Source: Blasia pusilla (lineage: Eukaryota > Marchantiophyta > Marchantiopsida > Blasiales). Taken from it: a stretch of DNA of 64,000 nt. The DNA lies in assembly GCA_050084515.1 (NCBI GenBank), contig CM114274.1, positions 33,914,001-33,978,000 on the forward strand. The letters run 5' to 3'. Made by a program: the position numbers and the translations under genes. Below the pieces are notes generated by a model. The model worked only from the letters and a program-made list of their open reading frames with translations. It was not told the origin of the DNA and searched no databases. Every line of letters starts with the position of its first letter. Position 1 is the stretch's first letter. This document shows, one piece after another, positions 60,601 through 64,000 of this stretch.

Positions 60601-60670
60601 TTGCACGCAAACTAAGTCCGTGTCCGCGGACTTATGTCCGTCCCTAAGACAGATATGTCCGAGTGGGACC
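60593..60670 (-). repeat. Dispersed repeat encoding a DGHKS..QPC peptide, copy 2
   Basis: This is the partner of 51001-51095. It contains an imperfect palindrome (taagtccg..cggactta). It abuts the gypsy integrase relic. Confidence 0.5.
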
Positions 60671-61340
60671 GAGTGCAGGTGTTGGTTCAATGGGTCCGCG
60701 TGCCCACGGCCCGCATGCGGGCTTGCGCACCCGAGCATTCCACCCTTGCTTAGCCAGTGCGTATCACACTCGGCGCACATTTTTTGGTCGAGCCCTCCTA
60801 GTGGACAAGTTGGCCCCACGTCGGGCCCCCTGATTCCTCACATTAAGCCCTAGTCTGCATGCGGGCTCTTGGGCCCGCGTCTAGCTCACGGCGGAGCCTG
60901 CATTTGAGCCCACGAGCCAGTCCGCCCGCCCACTCACAAGCCCGCAAGTCCGCCCGCAAGCCCCCCTCGGGAGCCTGCGTCCAAGCCTGCATGCGGGCTC
61001 GCAAGCCCGCGACGTAGCCTCCATGCGGGCCGCGAGCCCGCCGTAGCCGGTGCGGGTGTCCACCAATTGGGCTGTGCCATGTGGCACCGCTCTGTAGCAT
61101 GTTCATGATCGCTCCCACCGTAGCCCGCCGTTGGTCTTGCTGTAGCCAGCGAAGGCCCACCGTAGTCCGTGTGGATGTCCACCAATTAGGCGATGCCAGA
61201 TGGCATTGCTCTGTAGCCCGCATATGGGCCCGTCGTAGCGTGCTCACCATCGCCCCCACCATAGCCCGCCGTTGGCCCTGTCGTAGCCCTTCCGCCATCA
61301 TTGTGCCAATTGGGAGAGCCCATGTGGAGCCTGCATAGAG
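60671..61340. repeat. GC-rich block with tandem duplication
   Basis: The sequence is dominated by gcccgc/gcgggc words, with many short palindromes such as gcccgcatgcgggc. At 61049-61142 and 61166-61287 a longer unit is duplicated: tgtccaccaatt.ggc, then ggca..gctctgtagc, then ccaccatagcccgccgttgg. The translated frames on both strands are products of this composition. Confidence 0.7.
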
Positions 61341-62224
61341 CCCTTGAACCCCGGGGACACATGGCGTGTTTTCATTAGCAGGGGCCAAGTTCGAACTTGG
61401 CCCCACGCCCTTCCCCTCCCCTCTCCCTTTTGGGTAAAACCCATGAGGCAATGGTCCACAAGGGGCCCCCAAAATGAATATAAGAAAGAGATATGGGTTT
61501 TATTAACCCACTTATCCTTATTTTCTCATGTGTTAGCCAAAGGAACATTTTGGATTAGGCTCCAAATTTCAGCGGTGCCTTGAGAGCTAAGGGGTTTCAA
61601 GGTTACTAGAAATTTTGGGGAAATCCCTTGGGTCCCTTTTTGGGGGGTACTTGGATTTCATTTGGGACTAGCTTGGATATTTGCATTGCTTGTTGTATCC
61701 TAAAGAAAATCCAATTGATTCCACATTATGTGAGTGTTTGTGAGTGTGGAAATCTCTTGTGTCACTAAACTTGTTTGGTGAGTTTGAGATTTCAGATTCA
61801 TAGACTCGAGTTTTTAGATTTATTTCATTGGTTCTCCTTAGCAAGGAAACTAATCTAAACACGCCCATATCTACCTATTCCCTTTGAGAGCCCAACCCTA
61901 AACCGAGACTGTCGTTCCATCATTCATGCGCCCGTATATTCTGAGCCATTTTTTTAGCATCTTGCATCATTATCTTTTTGATATCTTCTTATTTCAACCT
62001 GAACATTTCTTTCCCTTGTTTTTAAAAAAAAAAATTATCTTCTTCAACCAAAGGAAATATCTAGTGTGGATGGGTCATTGAGACCGGAGAGAACGGAAAC
62101 GAGTCCAATGTTAGTCCAAGAGGCAAAAAGTAAATTCTAGGAATGATTTCAACATGGCCGTAAGAAAAAGGCATGGTTAGATTGGTTTTTCTAGCTTTCA
62201 TTAGAGAAGAGACAATCCTACATT
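61341..62224. other. Unassigned intergenic DNA
   Basis: The composition falls back to AT-rich by 61480. No gene is recognised. Confidence 0.4.
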
Positions 62225-63440
62225 TTGAGGGGTATGGATGGTTTCCATGACTACACCTTGGAATTGCAAAGATTGTCCAAGGGAGTGGCAAAGGCATTTA
62301 ACTAGGAAGTGGATGTCGTAGAGGCTGATAGGTTAACTAAATTTTGTGCCCAACAAGGTGTTAACCTGGAGAGAGCGTATGTCGATCTCAAGACATATAA
62401 GGATGAGAAGTTGAATGTTGCAGAGTCAACTCTCCTAGAAATATTCAGTATAGAGTTAAGAAGTTCTCAACATATTTTCAAGGGAGGTAGTACTTTTGTG
62501 GGGTTGACATTGATAATTCCATGTGCAATAACATTGATTTCTGACAATAATATAGTAGTAGGAGATGATTCGAGAAAAATTGTGGAAACTAGTTTACACG
62601 GAATCGTGTACTGTTGTTAAATAAACAACACCCATGGCTTTAGTGAAGATATGTACTATTGCATGAAGGTGTATAAGGAATCATCTCTATCAGGTTCCAA
62701 AAAATTGATGATGTGCAAGGAGTTGTTTGCGAGTACATCGCGGTGTTGTTCGCATGGTGGGAAGGTTGATCAAGGATCCACTGCGTGCCATCTATCCATA
62801 TTGGAATGGTGGACACCTTGAAAATTGGATGCAAGCATACCATGCCTTGAAGAACGGCCGAGCTAGTCTAGGAGAGTTGGAAAAAAATCAGATGTCTCGC
62901 AATAGCATAAAGGTCATCCAGCTTGTGGTTTCCCTTCTTGCTACCATAGAGACTGTCAACAAACGTGCACTTTTTCATACCAAACTCCATGCTAGGAATA
63001 TTTTCATCCATTTTGGATCCAAATCTAACCCATACATCGGCATTGGAGATCGGGGAAATGCCATATGGACTAATGAAATCTTAAGGTCACCTCATAGGTG
63101 GTGGCAGCATGAAAAAAAATCTTGTTGGGCATATAGCACTAGAGTTGACACCAGGGCATGAGAATGTTCCTTTTAGCAAGGCCACTGAAATCTATGTCTT
63201 AGGAATGATTGTGAAGAATTTGATTTATGTGACATACAACCTTGCTGACGGGAATGCCCAAGTGAATGTGAGATTTTTTAATTATTTGGAAAGGATTTGA
63301 AAGTGGGCATTAGCTCCAAATCCCTCTGATTACAAAAGCTTAGAGTATCTTCTTGCATATATCAGAGCAAATGAGAAAGTATTAGGTGTAGATGATGTAG
63401 ATTTGGGATTAAGGCCAATAATCGTGGTAGTACGATTGTA
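62225..63440 (+). pseudogene. Protein-kinase-like pseudogene
   Basis: Three pieces in changing frames give one kinase-like protein. An N-terminal part reads LELQRLSKGVAKAFN, then after a TAG VDVVEADRLTKFCAQQG. A middle part (62727-63110) reads RVHRGVVRMVGRLI, then PLRAIYPYWNGGHLENW. Next comes LFHTKLHARNIFIHFG, the HRDLHAxN catalytic loop with Asp replaced by Lys, and then IGIGDRGNA at the DFG position (GDRG). The frame breaks in a run of eight A (about 63112-63119). The next frame gives GHIALEL at the APE position and FSKATEIYVLGMIVKNLIY (subdomain IX). A stop follows at 63298-63300, and reading continues after it for about 45 codons. The kinase fold is clear, but catalytic loss, two frameshifts and stops make it a pseudogene. 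The exact kinase family is not known. Confidence 0.7.
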
Positions 63441-64000
63441 AATCCATTTGAGATTGGTTTTGATCAAGTTCAACATACGACGAAATATAATGCATTTTGT
63501 ATTTTAAAAAATTATAGAGGAAATTCTATTTCCCAAGATATTACAAAATATTTTCCCACAAGGGTACAAATGAACTTTTTTATGCTCGCCGACCTTAACA
63601 ATAGCCAAAAAAAAAGACAAACCATAAAAAATAATAAAAAGTGAAATTAACCACAAATTTTTCCAAAAAGTACTCATTTTAATAATTAAGTCTTTATAAG
63701 TGAAAATGAAACAAATTATGAGTATGTAAATTTGGTAGTCCTAAGTGGATCAGTTAAAATTAGCGTAGAAACGGAAAATACACAAAAATCCTCCATATCC
63801 AAGGAAGATTTTGCCAATTTCGTGGGAGCAGATACCGTGTTTAGTGCAAGCTACGGGCTCGGGGTGCCCCATGGTCTTTCAAGTACTGTACACACACCAT
63901 GTATTGTGGAATATTTTTTTTTTTGTGGGTGAGTTGTTCATTTTTTGCATATTTCCTCACCCGTGCCCAAAGGGCCTTCCAAAGCCCGAGGATTCACTCA
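63441..64000. other. AT-rich DNA at the window end
   Basis: No gene recognised. The frame at 63732-63932 is unassigned. Confidence 0.4.

Overview
This window looks like nuclear DNA of a land plant, probably a TE-rich lineage with large intergenic spaces; the species cannot be named from the sequence. The three convincing genes are all plant-type. Two have many GT-AG introns: an eight-exon rhodanese-like gene and a seven-exon gene for the plastid Holliday-junction resolvase MOC1. The third is an intronless RING-H2 E3 ligase of the BRH1/XERICO/RHA type. There is no bacterial-style gene packing, and most of the window is AT-rich and full of transposon relics.

Layout. 1-2.1 kb: unassigned, with two striking perfect hairpins. 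2.18-8.5 kb: a graveyard of Ty3/gypsy pieces, mostly minus strand, with one inverted piece. 8.5-12.4 kb: unassigned. 12.48-14.0 kb: an old inverted repeat with a solo LTR inserted in its left arm and a short Helitron-like element in its right arm. 14.82-20.26 kb: the two-domain rhodanese gene, whose fifth intron carries Ty1/copia and LINE relics. 20.9-21.2 kb: a tandem duplication. 22.4-23.5 kb: two adjoining Helitron-like non-autonomous elements. 26.9-27.3 kb: LINE relic. 28.42-31.11 kb: MOC1. 31.4-32.2 kb: a possible frameshifted gene. 33.4-33.7 kb: minisatellite. 34.3-34.7 kb: N-terminal zinc finger of a hAT-like transposase. 35.9-39.8 kb: a decayed autonomous Helitron with recognisable HUH Rep and PIF1 helicase parts. 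41.7-42.65 kb: a diverged tandem duplication. 46.47-47.07 kb: RING-H2 gene on the minus strand. 48-53.7 kb: more Helitron-like copies and other repeats. 55.8-58.7 kb: a tandem array with a period of about 345 bp. 60.3-61.4 kb: gypsy integrase tail and a GC-rich repeat block. 62.2-63.4 kb: a broken protein-kinase-like gene.

The intact genes do not form a pathway. MOC1 acts in plastid DNA segregation. The rhodanese protein has a predicted membrane segment, a first domain whose catalytic Cys is replaced by Ser, and a second domain that keeps a Cys. The RING protein is a membrane-anchored ubiquitin ligase of a hormone-response family. Apart from these genes the main biology is transposon stratigraphy. 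A Helitron-like family with starts resembling A/TCTATAYTATTA and ends resembling CTAACTAG/T occurs many times, in complete short, complete long and truncated forms. A genuine new system is not demonstrated; the strongest candidates are that family, the nested palindrome, the 345-bp array and the pseudo-active rhodanese fusion.
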